In this document: positions 1-11,653 of the stretch, piece by piece | How positions within the stretch are numbered: position 1 is the first letter of the stretch | Layout of the letters: every line of letters begins with the position of its first letter | Assembly: GCF_964656455.1 (NCBI RefSeq) | Contig: NC_135715.1 | Coordinates: 76,521,414 to 76,585,413, forward strand | Reading direction: 5' to 3' | Origin: Halichoerus grypus | Taxonomy: Eukaryota; Chordata; Mammalia; Carnivora; Phocidae | DNA: 64,000 bases | The notes under the pieces: model-generated | The model's database searches: none | The model's input: only the letters and a program-made list of their open reading frames with translations | Told to the model about the DNA's origin: nothing | Position numbers and translations under genes: made by a program

Positions 1-402
1 ATGTCTGTGAAAGGCACACAGACAGCAAGGAACAGAGCATAATGGGGACACAGTGAATTTGTCAGTAGTAAAGTCTAGAAAATGATGTAGATTTGGTGTC
101 CCAGCATAGTCTTTTTAATGTCCAGGAATATATGTCTTTTTTGTTTGCTAGGGACAGAACCTAGAATTGAGATAGTTTATGTGAAAGGGGAATTAATTAG
201 TTCACACAACTGGGAAGTCCAAGACTGGTTTCAAGTATGGCTGGTTCTACAGAATCAAATCATGGAATTAGATTCTGTCTTTCTTCCTTTTTTGACTATG
301 TGGGGGTCTATTTGTGGGCTAGCAGTTCTCTTTTCATTTAATGTACAAATTTATCCTTACGCTAATTCTGCACTCTTTTTTCCCAGCACTTTTTACTTAA
401 AA
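1..402. other. unannotated single-copy-looking DNA
   Basis: No repeat, exon or RNA gene is recognisable. The 98-codon open frame that starts at 118 on the plus strand has no family resemblance and runs into the L1 tail downstream, so it is treated as chance. Confidence 0.5.
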
Positions 403-1250
403 ATTGTTTTTTAATTTTAATTTCAGGATAGTTACCATATGGTGTTAGATTAGTTTCAGATGTATGATATAGTGATTCAACACTTCCATACAATGCCTGG
501 TGCTCATCACAAGTGCCCTCCTTAATCCCCCCATCCCCACACAGACTTCCCCTCTGGGAACCATCAGTATGTTCTCTATAGTTAAGAGTCTGTTTCTTGA
601 TTTGTCTCTCTCTCTCTCTTTTTTCCCCCATGCTTGTTTGTTTTGTTTCTTAAATTCCACATATGAGTGAAATCGTATGGTATTTGTCTTTCTTTGACTT
701 ATTTCTCTTAGCGTAATATTCTCTAGCTCCATTCATGTCATTGCAAATGGCAAGATTTTTTCTTTTTTATGGCTAATATCCCATTGTATATACATACCAC
801 ACCTCTCTTGGTTATTACAGTTTTGTAGTAAGTTTGGAAATCAGGTAGCATACTGTATCGAATATTGTTACTTTTAAAAAAGTGTTTAGATATTTTTTTT
901 AAAAGATTTATTTATTTGAGAGAGCGAGAATGAGAGAGAGAGAGAGAGAGTACATGAGAGGGGGGAAGGTCAGAGGGAGAAGCAGGCTCCTCGCTGAGCA
1001 GGGAGCCCGATGCGGGACTTGATCCGGGGACTCCGGGATCATGACCTGAGCCGAAGGCAGTCGCTTAACCAACTGAGCCACCCAGGCGCCCTAGATATTT
1101 TTGATCTTTTGCATTGCCATAAAAATTTTAGGGCCAGCTTTGTCAATCTCTACAAAGAACTTGTTGGGATTTTGATATCTATTATACTGAAATTGTAGGT
1201 CAATTTGGGTAGGACTGTCTTCTTAACAAACTTGAGATTTTCAATAAATG
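403..1250 (-). mobile_element. L1 LINE 3' portion (3'UTR plus ORF2 C-terminal piece), split by a SINE
   Basis: Read on the minus strand, 415-800 matches the carnivoran L1 3'UTR and ORF2 end. Plus-strand landmarks are the CTCATCACAAGTGC segment near 510, ACATATGAGTGAAATC near 660 and the CTCCATTCATGTCATTGCAAATGG segment near 727. After about 820 the homology jumps further upstream in ORF2 (TTTTGCATTGCCATA...), so part of ORF2 is deleted. The L1 resumes after the SINE at 1092. It is 5' truncated, has no intact frame and is moderately diverged. Confidence 0.8.
898..1091 (-). mobile_element. Can-SINE (arctoid tRNA-derived SINE)
   Basis: Minus-strand copy. T-rich head (reverse of the A-tail), AAAGATTTATTTATTT, a GA-rich stretch with (GA)n at 932-950, then GAGCCACCCAGGCGCC (the reversed tRNA-like 5' end). 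Bounded by an 11-bp target-site duplication TAGATATTTTT at 887-897 and 1092-1102. Inserted into the L1 at 403-1250, so it is younger than that L1. Confidence 0.95.
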
Positions 1251-2625
1251 AGCACATTCTACTTTTCTATTTATTAAGATTTCTTGAATTGCTCTCAGAG
1301 AAATACCTGCAGGAAGCCAGTTAAATAACTAATTTGAATGTATCCATGAAGAATACAAGTTTGTAGGCCTTGCCTGTTTGTTCCAGATTCAGGCTTAGTG
1401 AAGGAAAAAGTAGCTTTTTCTGGTCTTTCTAAAAACAGGTTTCAGTAAAGCAAGGAAGGAGGACCAGGGGAGACTAATTGTGCCGAATGGGGACTCTGAA
1501 GAAGGTGTTGGTAGTGTTTCAGAAAAGGATAACAGCAGATGGGATGGAGTCAGAGAGTGGTGGGCATAAGCTGGAAAGAAAAGTGCTGGGATTCAGGGGT
1601 AGATTAAAATATCATTTTCTTGAACTAGTTAAGTGGTTTTCAGAGAGGAATTTGGCTAGGAAGAGGTTTTCCTTCAGTTCATTCCTTCTGAGATTCTGTT
1701 TACTTCTCATCTCCCAAAACCAGGGACTTTGGGGGCCAGTGTCTTTGGCACATCTCAGTAGTGTAGAAACAACTTCTGACCTCATAACACCTTAAAAAGT
1801 AGATTAAAAATTCTGAATAATAATTTTTTTTGCAACATCCAAGTATAGGAGAATGTAAAGACAGTGTTTTATCTCAAATACAATGTATTATGCAAGAACA
1901 TGAGTTTGAAGTGACATTGGACAATACACTTTGGGCTGGTAGGGGATTTCAGAAATGTTGCAGGGGAATGGCAAACAAACCCAGGTGAGTAATAGGAGCT
2001 TGTAGAACCAATCTTCTCCGTGGCTCCAAACTTAGATGTGACTAGACAATGTGGGAAGCTTTATCCAGCTCATGATAGATCTTGGCTTCTATGAACTTTT
2101 CTGAATTTAAAAAAAGTTTTCTTCATAAGCATCTAATAAGTCTGGGAACCCAAATATTGTTTTGCAATTTGTTTTTCCTCTTACTCTGGAACTTATTTTA
2201 GAATCTTCTTTAAATATACTTTTCTGAAGTAGAGTGACAGATGCATGAGAATTTACTATACTATTCACTTTATTCAGTCTCTCTTCTAAGGTACATGCAA
2301 TATACAATGTGTGAGCCTAGATTAGTTACTGATTTTGAACCAAAAAATCACAGAAGCAAACCTGGAAAGATAGAGATTGTCAAGTGAAAAAAAAGGCAGG
2401 TGCAAACTTTTTGTATAAGTATGATCTCATTGTGGCTAAAATATATACGTATGTATCGTATCATATGGTACATATATAGGAAAATTATATATAAAATGTC
2501 TGAAAGTTATAACATATATGCATTTTATAAATGAATATAGTGTATATATATATATAAACATTTAATATCAATCTATACATATAGAAAAATATCTGGAAGG
2601 ATATATGTTAAACTTTAAATTCTGG
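1251..2625. other. unannotated DNA with an AT-rich TATA-type patch
   Basis: No recognisable gene or repeat. 2430-2600 is a low-complexity run of TATATA/ACATAT motifs. The 105-codon open frame starting at 1478 has no recognisable domain and is taken as chance. Confidence 0.5.
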
Positions 2626-2985
2626 GTAGAGTGGACTGAATGTTTGTGTCTCCCCTGAATTTGTATGTTGAAATCTTAACCCCCAATGTAATGCATTAGG
2701 AGGTACCTTTAGGAGGTAATTAGATCATGAAGGTAGAGCCCTCACAGACAGGATTAGTGCTCTTACAAAAGGGACATCAGGGAACTCTCTCACTTCTTTC
2801 TACCATGTGAAGACACAAGAAATCATCCATCTTCAAACCACAAGAGAGCCCTCACCTGAACCCAACCATGCTGGCACCATGATATTGGACCTCCAGGCTC
2901 CAGAACTGTGAGAAATAAATTTCTATTGTTGATAAGCCATGCAGTCTATGGTATTTTGTTATAGCAGCTGAAGCTGACTGAGACA
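2626..2985 (+). mobile_element. MaLR LTR, MLT1A-like (ERVL-MaLR solo LTR)
   Basis: Landmarks in order: GGACTGAATGTTTGTGTC near 2632, AAATCTTAACCCCCAATG near 2670, TAGATCATGAAGGTAGAGCC near 2720, CCATGTGAAGACAC near 2803, and CTCCAGAACTGTGAGAAATAAA near 2898 with the polyadenylation signal. It ends TTTTGTTATAGCAGC...GAGAC. About 360 bp, the usual length for an MLT1-type LTR. No internal region or partner LTR is nearby, so it is a solo LTR. Confidence 0.85.
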
Positions 2986-3377
2986 CCAGATATTAGGGTA
3001 TAATTTCTACTTTTCTCAAAAGTTTTTTCTAACTTAAAAAAATATATTTTTACAAAAATACTTTTTAAAATAGTAAAAACCATTTAATTGTACAATTTAG
3101 TATTTTTTTTTAAAAAGAAATGTATGAAATTGACTGCAAAGCAAAAAGTAGAATTAGGAATTAAGGTCATTAAATAATGATCTTAAAATGTATAATTCAA
3201 GAGAAGTTATCATAATTCCAGCTTGTAACCTGATAATATTGTTTCAAATGCACAAAGCAGAAATTGACAGAGTAAAAAGGAGAAATCTATAAATACACAG
3301 TCACAGTGGGAGATTTTAACACATGTCTTTAATTAATATCTTATTAACTAATTAATTTAACAATAGACCAAAAATTT

Positions 3378-4831
3378 TTTTTTAAAAATTTTTTATTGTT
3401 ATGTTAATCACCATACATTACATCACTAATTTTTGATGTAGTGTTCCATGATTCATTGTGCATAACACCCAGTGCTCCATGCAGAACGTGCCCTCTTTAA
3501 TACCCATCACCAGGCTAATCCATCCTCCCACCCCCTTCCCCTCTAGAACCCTCAGTTTGTTTTTCTGAGTCCATCATCTCTCATGGTTCGTCTCCCCCTC
3601 CGATTTCCCCCCCTTCATTCTTCCCCTCCTGCTATCTTCTTCTTCTTCTTTTTTTTTTCTGAACATATATTGCATTATTTGTTTCAGAGGTACAGATCTG
3701 TGATTCAACAGTCTTGCACAATTCACAGTGCTCACTATAGCACATACCCTCCCCAATGCCTATCACCCAGCCACTCCATCCCTCCCAACCCCCAACTCCA
3801 GCAACCCTCAGTTTGTTTCCTGAGATTAAGAATTCCTCATATCAGTGAGGTCATATGATATATGTCTTTCTCTGATTGACTTATTTCGCTCAGCATAACA
3901 CCCTCCAGTTCCATCCATGTCATTGCAAACGGCAAGATCTCATTCCTTTTGATGGCTGCATAATATCCCATTGTATATATATACCACATCTTCTTTATCC
4001 ATTCATCTGTCAATGGACATCTTGGCTCTTTCCACAGTTTGGCTATTGTGGACATTGCTGCTATAAACATCGGGGTGCACCTACCCCTTCGGGTCCCTAC
4101 ATTTGTATCTTTGGGGTAAATACCCAGTAGTGCAATTGCTAGAGCACCAACAGTGTAGGAGGGTTCCCCTTTCTCCACATCCCCGCCAACATCTGTCGTT
4201 TCCTGACTTGTTAATTTTAAGCCATTCTGACTGGTGTGAGGCGATATCTCATTGAGGTTTTGATTTGGATTTGCTGAATGGACCCTCAACTCTATGGTCA
4301 ACTAATCTTTGACAAAGCAGGAAAGAATGCCCAATGGAAAAAAGACAGTCTCTTCAACAAATGGTGTTGGGAAAATTGGACAGCCACTTGCAGAAGAATG
4401 AAACTGGACCATTTCCTTACACCACACACAAAAATAGACTCCAAATGGTTGAGAGACCTCAATGTGAGACAGGAGTCCATCAAAATCCTAAAGGAGAACA
4501 CAGGCAGCAACCTCTTTGACCTCAGCCACAGCAAATTCTTCCTAGAAACATTGCCAAAGGCAAGGGAAGCAAGGGCAAAAATGAACTATTGGGACTTCAT
4601 CAAGATAAAAAGCTTTTGCACAGCAAAAGAAACAGTCAACAGAACCAAAAGACAACCAACAGAATGGGAGAAGATATTTGCAAATGACATATCAGATAAA
4701 GGCTAGTATCCAAAATCTATAAAGAACTTATCAAACTCAACACCCAAAGAACAAATGATCCAATCAAGAAATGGGCAGAAGAAATGAACAGACATTTTTC
4801 CAAAGAAGACATCCAAATGGCCAACAGACAC
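3378..4831 (-). mobile_element. young carnivoran L1, 5' truncated with 5' inversion (twin priming)
   Basis: 3378-4276 is the L1 3' end on the minus strand: T-rich tail, 3'UTR, then the ORF2 C-terminus. It switches at about 4277 to a plus-strand ORF2 segment (4277-4831) that lies immediately upstream in the consensus and ends at the phrase for QMANRHM. The whole unit is flanked by a direct repeat ATAGACCAAAAATTT at 3363-3377 and, with one extra A, at 4832-4847. The minus-strand part has lost about 85 bp near 4138-4147. Plus-strand 4278-4706 keeps a 142-codon ORF2 frame. Confidence 0.93.
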
Positions 4832-5730
4832 ATAGACCAAAAAATTTGAACAGCCAAACTAAAATGCCTGATCTCATGAAACTATATAGAAACCGTTACC
4901 TAATAGTTAGGAAATATGCATTTTTTCACATGTGCATTAAACATTTATGAAAATTGACCACTGAACTCTACTGTGTCCAAAAAGTAAGTCTAAACATTTC
5001 TCAGGAGTGGTATCATTTTAACCATGTTCTCTGACCACAGTGCAATTAAGTCAGAAAGCAGGGAACAGAATCTTGGAATCTTAAAAAAAAAATTGAAATT
5101 GGAAAATCTGTTATGTTGAAATATCTTTCACATACCTCACACAATGCCTTACAAAGGATATCTTGGAGATATCTGTAGAGTATTTCAAGGGAAATTTATA
5201 GTTTTATATACTTAGAAAAGAGGCAATAACAATTAATGAGGTAAGCACACAATTTAAGAAGGAAAAAAATAAAGTAGAAGAAATAAAATAATTAAAGCAA
5301 AAACAGAAATTAATGCAATAGAACTCAAATAATTAACTCCAAAGAAATAGTAAAGTCAGAAGTTAGTTCTTTTGGGGGAAAAAAGGATGCACAAACTTTG
5401 GCGTGATTGCTCAAGAAGAAGAAAAAGCATAAATAAATAATACTGAAAATGAAAAAGAAGACATAATTACAGTTGTAATGGAGATTAAAACTGTTAAGAG
5501 ACTACTGTGAATAAGTTAATAGTTAAGTTAGATTAAATAGGCAAATTTCCTAGAAAAATGTAACTAATAAACTTATTTAAAAAACAGTAGAAAGTAAAAA
5601 TATAGGTCTTATAGAAAGACCTATATGCATTAAATAAACTGAGTAGTTAAAAATCTACTCACAGATAATACAAAACCCCATTGTTTTAGTACAGAATTCT
5701 ACTAAACTTTCATGGAACAAATAATTGCAT

Positions 5731-6043
5731 TTTTAAATTGAATTTTAATTGAAATATAGTTGGCACAGAATGTCACATTAGTTACAGGTGTGCAACATAC
5801 TGATTTGATAAGTCTATACACTTTGTTGTGCTCCCCACAAGTGTAGCTACCCCATCTGTCCCCATACATTGCTATTATAATACCATTGATTATATCCCCT
5901 ATGCGGTGTCTTTCAGCCCGTGACTTATTCATTCCATAACTAGAAGCCTGTACCTCCCTCTTCCCTTCACCCATTTTGCCCATCCTATTACCTCCTTTCC
6001 TTCTGGCAACCATCAGTTTGTTCTCTGTATTTATAGGTCTGTT
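5731..6043 (-). mobile_element. L1 3'UTR fragment, 5' truncated
   Basis: Minus-strand 3'UTR of a carnivoran L1 of an older subtype, with landmarks GAAATATAGTTGGCAC near 5750 and CAACCATCAGTTTGTTCTCTG near 6008. Bounded by target-site duplication AATAATTGCAT at 5720-5730 and 6044-6054. It interrupts the older plus-strand L1 in its reverse-transcriptase coding stretch. Confidence 0.85.
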
Positions 6044-6376
6044 AATAATTGCATTCTTATACAAACTTTTCCAGAGAATGAAAAAGGAGGCAACTCTATC
6101 ATTTTATGAGACTGCTATAACCTTGCTACCAAATGCTGAAAATAATAATACAAGGAAGGAAAATTCCAGGCCAAGCTTAGCACTCAATAGATGCCCTAAA
6201 CTTCATAAAATACCAGTAAATCACATCTTAAAATTCATGCAATAAAAAAATTCTAAGGAATGTTGTTAGAATTTGGCTTTTTATTTATATCCAATCCAGG
6301 AATTGGATAAAACATTTCTTTCATAAATTTCACTAATAGCTGTCATCTTTATTACCCATTAAGAATCATTAGGATG

Positions 6377-7001
6377 GTATAAGGAAATGATTCAGTTTCA
6401 TTCTTCTGCATGTGGCTGTCCAATTTTCCCAACACCATTTGTTGAAGAGACTGTCTTTTTTCCACTGGACATTCTTTCCTGCTTTGTCGAAAATTAGTTG
6501 ACCATAGAGCTGAGGGTCCATTTCTGGGCTCTCTATGCTGTTCCATTGATCTATGTGTCTGTTTTTGTGCCAGTACCATACTGTCTTGATGATGACAGCT
6601 TTGTAATAGAGCTTGAAGTCCGGAATTGTGATGCCACCAGCTTTGCTTTTCTTTTTCAACATTCCTCTGGGTATTCGGGGTCTTTTCTGGTTCCATTCAA
6701 ATTTTAGGATTATTTGTTCTATTTCTTTGGAAAAAAAATAATAGGAAGGGAAAAATGAAGGAGGGGAATTGTAGGGGGAGATGAACCATGAGAGACTATG
6801 AACTCCGAGAAACAAACTGAGGGTTCTAGAGGGGAGGGGGGTAGGGGGATGGGTTAGCCTTGTGATGGGTATTAAAGAGGACACATATTGAATGGAGCAC
6901 TGGGTGTTATACGCAAACAATGAATCATGGAACACTACATCAAAAACTAATGATGTAATGTATGGTGATTAACATAACATAATAAAATAAAATTTAAAAA
7001 A
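6377..7001 (+). mobile_element. young carnivoran L1 with inverted 5' segment (twin priming with junction deletion)
   Basis: 6377-6731 is ORF2 sequence in minus orientation (it reads back as the [16 protein letters not shown] region). 6733-7001 is the L1 3'UTR in plus orientation with AATAAAATAAAATTT and an A-tail. The unit is enclosed by a perfect 16-bp duplication AAGAATCATTAGGATG at 6361-6376 and 7002-7017. The remainder of ORF2 is missing at the inversion junction. Confidence 0.93.
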
Positions 7002-7032
7002 AAGAATCATTAGGATGACTGTCTTAAATTGT

Positions 7033-7244
7033 TTATCTAATTCTTTATTCTATTATGTTTCCACCTATGTCATAACATGGATGACTATTTTGTAGTAGAA
7101 AGTGCAAGAACTTTTGATTTCTAGAGTCCTAATCCAAATCATCCCCTTGTACATGAACAAAGGTAGGTAACTATGTTCATCTATCAGTTGAATGAAAGGA
7201 AGATGGAAGTCACAGAAAGAAATATTATGAAAATTAAATATGAT
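7033..7244. repeat. left copy of a diverged direct duplication
   Basis: Aligns collinearly with 7703-7915. Shared anchors are TTATCTAATT, the CTATGTCATAACATGG phrase, CCCCTTGTA-ATGAACAAAGG and AAATTAAATATGAT. Identity is roughly 80 percent by eye. The unit seems to include a worn MIR. Confidence 0.8.
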
Positions 7245-7277
7245 TTCAACATATTCAGTGTCTTAGATTTACCCCTG

Positions 7278-7698
7278 TATCAGTGTCCTAGGGCTCCTGT
7301 AACCAAGTACCACAAACTGAGCTTCTTAAACAATGGGAATTTTAATTTCTCTCAGTTCTGGAGTCTAGATAAGGCATTGGCAGGGCTGTGCTCCCTCTGA
7401 CGGCTCTAGGGATGCGTCCTTCCTTGCCCCTACCCAGCCTCTGTTGGCTCCTGGCAATCCTTGACATTCTTTGGCTTGTAGCTGCATCATCTTACTCTCT
7501 GCCTCTGTCTTCACCTGGCATTCTTCCTCATGTGTTTGTGTCTCTGTGTCTTCTCTTAAGAGGATATCAGTCATTGGATTGGATTTATAACTAAATCTTA
7601 GCTAATTGCATCTGCAAAGATCCTGATTCCAAATCAGGTCACATTCTGAGGTTCTGGGTGCATGTGTATCTTATGGGAAGACAACTACTGAACACACT
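7278..7698 (-). mobile_element. MaLR LTR, MLT1-like
   Basis: Minus-strand LTR. Plus-strand landmarks are GTACCACAAACTGAGC near 7307, TCTCTCAGTTCTGGAGTCTAG near 7351, GTGTCTCTGTGTCTTCTC near 7539, ATCAGTCATTGGATTGGATT near 7566 and CAGGTCACATTCTGAGGT near 7635. It lies precisely between the two halves of the 7033-7915 duplication, so it either inserted at the junction or moved with the duplication event. Confidence 0.8.
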
Positions 7699-7702
7699 CC
7701 AC

Positions 7703-7915
7703 TTATCTAATTTCTTATTCTATTGTGTTTCCATCTATGTCATAACATGGGGGACTACTTTGCTGTGGAAAGTATAAGAACTTCGAGTGATAGAAACCTG
7801 GATTCAAACTCCCCCCTTGTATATGAACAAAGGCAGGTGTAAAATATTTCTCTGTCTGTAAATTAAAGGGAAGCAAGTTGTAATTCATAAAAGTGTTATT
7901 AAAATTAAATATGAT
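7703..7915. repeat. right copy of a diverged direct duplication
   Basis: Partner of 7033-7244. Beyond 7915 the sequence continues as GTGTGGCACTTGCTAGGTACTTCATAAATATT, the expected end of a MIR, which the left copy lacks. Confidence 0.8.
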
Positions 7916-8540
7916 ACTCTGAAATCATGTGTGGCACTTGCTAGGTACTTCATAAATATTATTTTTTAATATTAACATTTAGAATTAGAATATTCTGCAT
8001 TAAAATATTTATTAGAATGCTAAGTAATTAATAGCCAGCCATAATCTTTGACAAACCTATGGCCTATGTAAATAATGACTATTTAGAAATGACACTGTTA
8101 AGAAGTCCTTTATACAAAAAGCCCCCTTTAATTATATGAACTATTACTAACTCTTCTGCCACAAATGCTTTTATTGAAGAATTAAAACTCTGTAGTAATT
8201 TTTCTCTCATTAAATAATTAAAATTATAATCAATTATGTAACATTTCAAATGAAAACAACATTATGTATCAGACAGAGACTTATGTAACAACTGGACTTG
8301 ACAAATCTGGTTTAACATTTGTCTACATATGTTTTAATTCTTTTGTTTCAAGTTAGGAAAAAATATTTACATGTGCAATTTAACACCACATTCCCATCAG
8401 CTCCCTTTCCTTCCATTTCTTAGTAACCAATAAAATGAAGAGGATGCTGTGTAGGTCACCAAGTCACAGTACTCCAGGGGTGATAGTAACCATATACTAT
8501 AATGTGTATAAAATTTATGTAGTCTATGTGTATACTTTTA
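7916..8540. other. unannotated AT-rich DNA
   Basis: Apart from the MIR-like end at about 7925-7970, no repeat or coding feature is recognisable. Confidence 0.5.
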
Positions 8541-9345
8541 AAACAGAAATTGCTTTTTAAATGTATATTAATAGTTTTATATGTATACTTTTCAACTTTT
8601 TTTATTGCAAGTTAATTTGGACCTGTTATTTCAACAGCTTCACTGGTCTCCCCTGCAGGAAAGCCACATTGACTTATCAGTTCCCTACTGAGGGACAATT
8701 GGATTGTTCATTTTCTTCTTGCTCTTACAGCCAATTCTGTAGTGTACATCCTAATACTTTCTCCATTTCAATAAGTGTAGTTGTTTCTAGACCTACAATT
8801 GTTGAATTATTGGATAGTCACATCTTTAACGTTATGGATATTACTAAATTTCTTTCCAAATTAGATGTCCCAATTTATACACTCACTAGAATTATACAGC
8901 AATTCCCATTTCCAAACACATTCTTGTCAACATTTGGTACTCTCAAACTGGCTTTATCAATCAGATGATTATAAAGTAGTAAGTTGTCTTTGATTATCAC
9001 AGGGGTTGAACATCTTTTCATCTATTTATTGACAACTTAGTATTCATGTTCTGTGGATTACCAGCTGTATCCTTTGAAAATATGTATAATTTGGGTTATA
9101 TTTTCTTGCCCTCATTTGTATGAGGCTTAAATATATGTGTCCTATATAATATTTCTGTGTTGGTTCTGTGTTTTGCAAATATCTTTTTCCAGTCTGTGGG
9201 ACATCTTTTCTGGTTTCCACCATAGTTTATGAGTCTTGATGTCTTATGGGCAAGTATCTTCTTATTTATTTGGATTTTTCCTTTCAGCAGTGACCTACTC
9301 TTTATTTTTCCTTGGAGACTAGAAGCCTATCCTTGTAAGAAACTG
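8541..9345 (-). mobile_element. ancient L1M fragment
   Basis: Minus-strand ancient L1 3' region. The phrase near 9170-9200 (TTTTGCAAATATC TTTTTCCAGTCTGTGG) is the reversed ORF2 C-terminal segment shared by old mammalian L1s. It is strongly diverged with no usable frame. It ends where the younger L1 fragment begins. Confidence 0.65.
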
Positions 9346-9357
9346 CTCAGTGCCAAA

Positions 9358-11653
9358 ATGGACAGATCATCTAAGCAAAAGATCAACAAGGAAATAAAGA
9401 CTTTAAATGACACACTGGACCAAATGGACTTCACAGACATATGCAGAACATTCCATCCCAAAGCAACAGAATACACATTCTTCTCTAGTGCCCATGGAAC
9501 ATTCTCCAGAATAGATCACATCCTGGGTCACAAATCAGGTCTCAACTGGTACCAAAAGATTGAGATCATTCCCTGCATATTTTCAGACGACAATGCTTTG
9601 AAGCTAGAACTCAATCACAAGAGGAAAGCTGGAGAGAACTCAAATACATGGAGGCTAAAGAGCATCCTACTAAAGAATGAATGGGTCAACCAGGAAATTA
9701 AAGAAGAATTAAAAAATTCATGGAAACCAATGAAAAGGAAAACACAGCTGTTCAATATCTTTGGGATGCAGCAAAGGCGGTCCTAAGAGGAAAGTATATA
9801 GCAATACAAGCCTTCCTCAAGAAACAAGAAAGGTCTCAAATACACAACCTAACCCTACATCTAAAGGAGCTGGAGAAAGAACAGCAAAGAAAGCCTAAAC
9901 CCAGCAGGAGAAGAGAAATAATAAAGATCAGAGCAGAAATCAATGAAATAGAAACCAAAAGAACAGTAGAACAGATCAACGAAACTAGGAGCTGGTTCTT
10001 GGAAAGAATTAACAAGATTGATAAACCCCTGGCCAGACTCATCAAAAAGGAAAGAGAAATGACCCAAATAAATAAAATCATGAATGAAAGAGGAGGGATC
10101 ACAATCAACACCAAAGAAATACAAACAGGTATAAGAACATATTATGAGCAACTCTATGCCAGCAAATTAGATAATCTGGAAGAAATGGATGCATTCCTAG
10201 AGGTGTATCAACTACCAAAACTGAACCAGGAAGAAATAGAAAACCTGAACAGACCTATAACCACTAAGGAAATTGAAGCAGTCATCAAAAATCTCCCAAA
10301 AAACAAAAGCCCAGGGCCAGATGGCTTCCCAGGGGATTTCTACCAAACATTTAAGGAAGAATTAATACCTATTCTTCTGAAACTGTTCCAAAAAATAGAA
10401 ATGGAAGGAAAACTTCCAAACTCGTTTTATGAGGCCACCATTACCTTGATCCCAAAACCAGACAAAGACCCCATCAAAAAGGATAATTACAGACCAATAT
10501 CCTTGATGAACATGGATGTGAAAATTCTCACCAAAATACTAGCCAATAGGATCCAACAGTACATTAAAAGGATTATTCACCACGACCAAGTGGGATTTAT
10601 CCCTGGGCTGCAAGGTTGGTTCAACATCCACAAATAAATCAACGTGATACAATACATTAATAAAAGAAAGAACAAGAATCATATGATCCTCTCAATAGAT
10701 GCAGAAAAAGCATTTGACAAAGTACAGCATCCTTTCTTGATCAAAACTCTTCAGAGTATAGGGATCGAGGGTACATACCTCAATATCATAAAAGCCATCT
10801 ATGAAAAACCCACAGTGAGTATCATTCTCAATGGGGAAAAACTGAGAACTTTCCCCCTAAGGTCAGGAACGCAGCAGGGATGTCCTATATCACCACTGTT
10901 ATTCAACATAGTATTAGAAGTCCTACCCACAGCAATCAGACAACAAAAAGAAATCAAAGGCATCCAAATCGGCAAAGAAGAAGTCAAACTCTCACTCTTT
11001 GCATATGATATGATACTTTATGTGGAAAACCCAAAAACTTCACCCCAAAACTGCTAGAACTCATAGAGGAATTCAGTCAAGTGGCAGGATATAAAATCAG
11101 TGCACAGAAATCAGTGGCATTCCTATACACCAACAATAAGACAAAAGAAAGAGAAATTAAGGAGTTGATCCCATTTACAATTGCACCCAAAACCATAAGA
11201 TACCTAGGAATAAAACTAACCAAAGAGGCAAAGAATCTGTACTCAGAAAACTATGAAATACTCATGAAACAAATTGAGGAAGACACAAAGAAATGGAAAA
11301 ACGTCCCATGCTGATGGATTGGAAGAACAAATACTGTGAAGATGTCAATGCTACCTAGAGCAATCTACACATTCAATGCAATCCCCATCAAAATACCATC
11401 CACTTTTTTCAAAGAAATGGAACAAATAATCCTAAAATTTGTATGGAACCAGAAAAGACCCCATATACCCCGAGGAATGTTGAAAAAGAAAAGCAAAGCT
11501 GGTGGTATCACAATTCTGGACTTCAAGCTCTATTACAAAGCTGTCATCATCAAGACAGTATGGTACTGGCACAAAAACGGACACATAGATCAATGGAACA
11601 GAATAGAGAGCCCAAAAACGGACCCTCAGCTCTATGGTCAACTAATCTTCGAC
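9358..11653 (+). pseudogene. L1 ORF2 fragment (endonuclease end to after RT), lacking both L1 ends
   Basis: L1 ORF2 encodes an endonuclease/reverse transcriptase that works by target-primed reverse transcription. The frame starts inside the endonuclease domain (AIDRSSKQK equivalent at about 9358) and runs to the phrase preceding the SRKE segment. The best remaining frames are 9229-9786, 9720-10637 (the 305-codon RT lead-in and palm start), 10644-11057 and 11336-11701. RT landmarks present are [17 protein letters not shown] and AFDKVQHPF. The catalytic FADD box reads FAYD (10998-11009), so the polymerase would be dead. There are frameshifts near 9720, a stop at about 10635 and a stop at about 11055. 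No 5'UTR, 3'UTR, A-tail or target-site duplication is visible. Confidence 0.92.

Larger units (their letters stand above)
3180..6250 (+). mobile_element. old L1 LINE (ORF2 endonuclease to RT region), host of two younger L1s
   Basis: Three plus-strand pieces, at about 3180-3377, 4832-5730 and 6044-6250, read as one degenerate L1 ORF2. The first resembles the ID-R-KRRN segment. The second contains the phrase near 5020 corresponding to the SDHSAIK endonuclease end. The third continues the RT lead-in after the second insertion (a heavily mutated form of the [12 protein letters not shown] segment). Many stops and frameshifts. It was in place before the L1s at 3378 and 5731. Confidence 0.7.

Noticed and set aside
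118..414. 98-codon plus-strand open frame as a gene
   Set aside because: No recognisable family, no exon context, and it overlaps an L1 tail.
1478..1795. 105-codon plus-strand open frame as a gene
   Set aside because: No domain or splice context seen; length is within chance expectation.
3583..3858. Plus-strand frames opposite L1 3'UTR (also near 60567)
   Set aside because: Antisense shadows of the L1 3'UTR.
9720..10637. 305-codon frame as a host gene
   Set aside because: It is L1 ORF2 reverse transcriptase sequence, with broken continuation on both sides.
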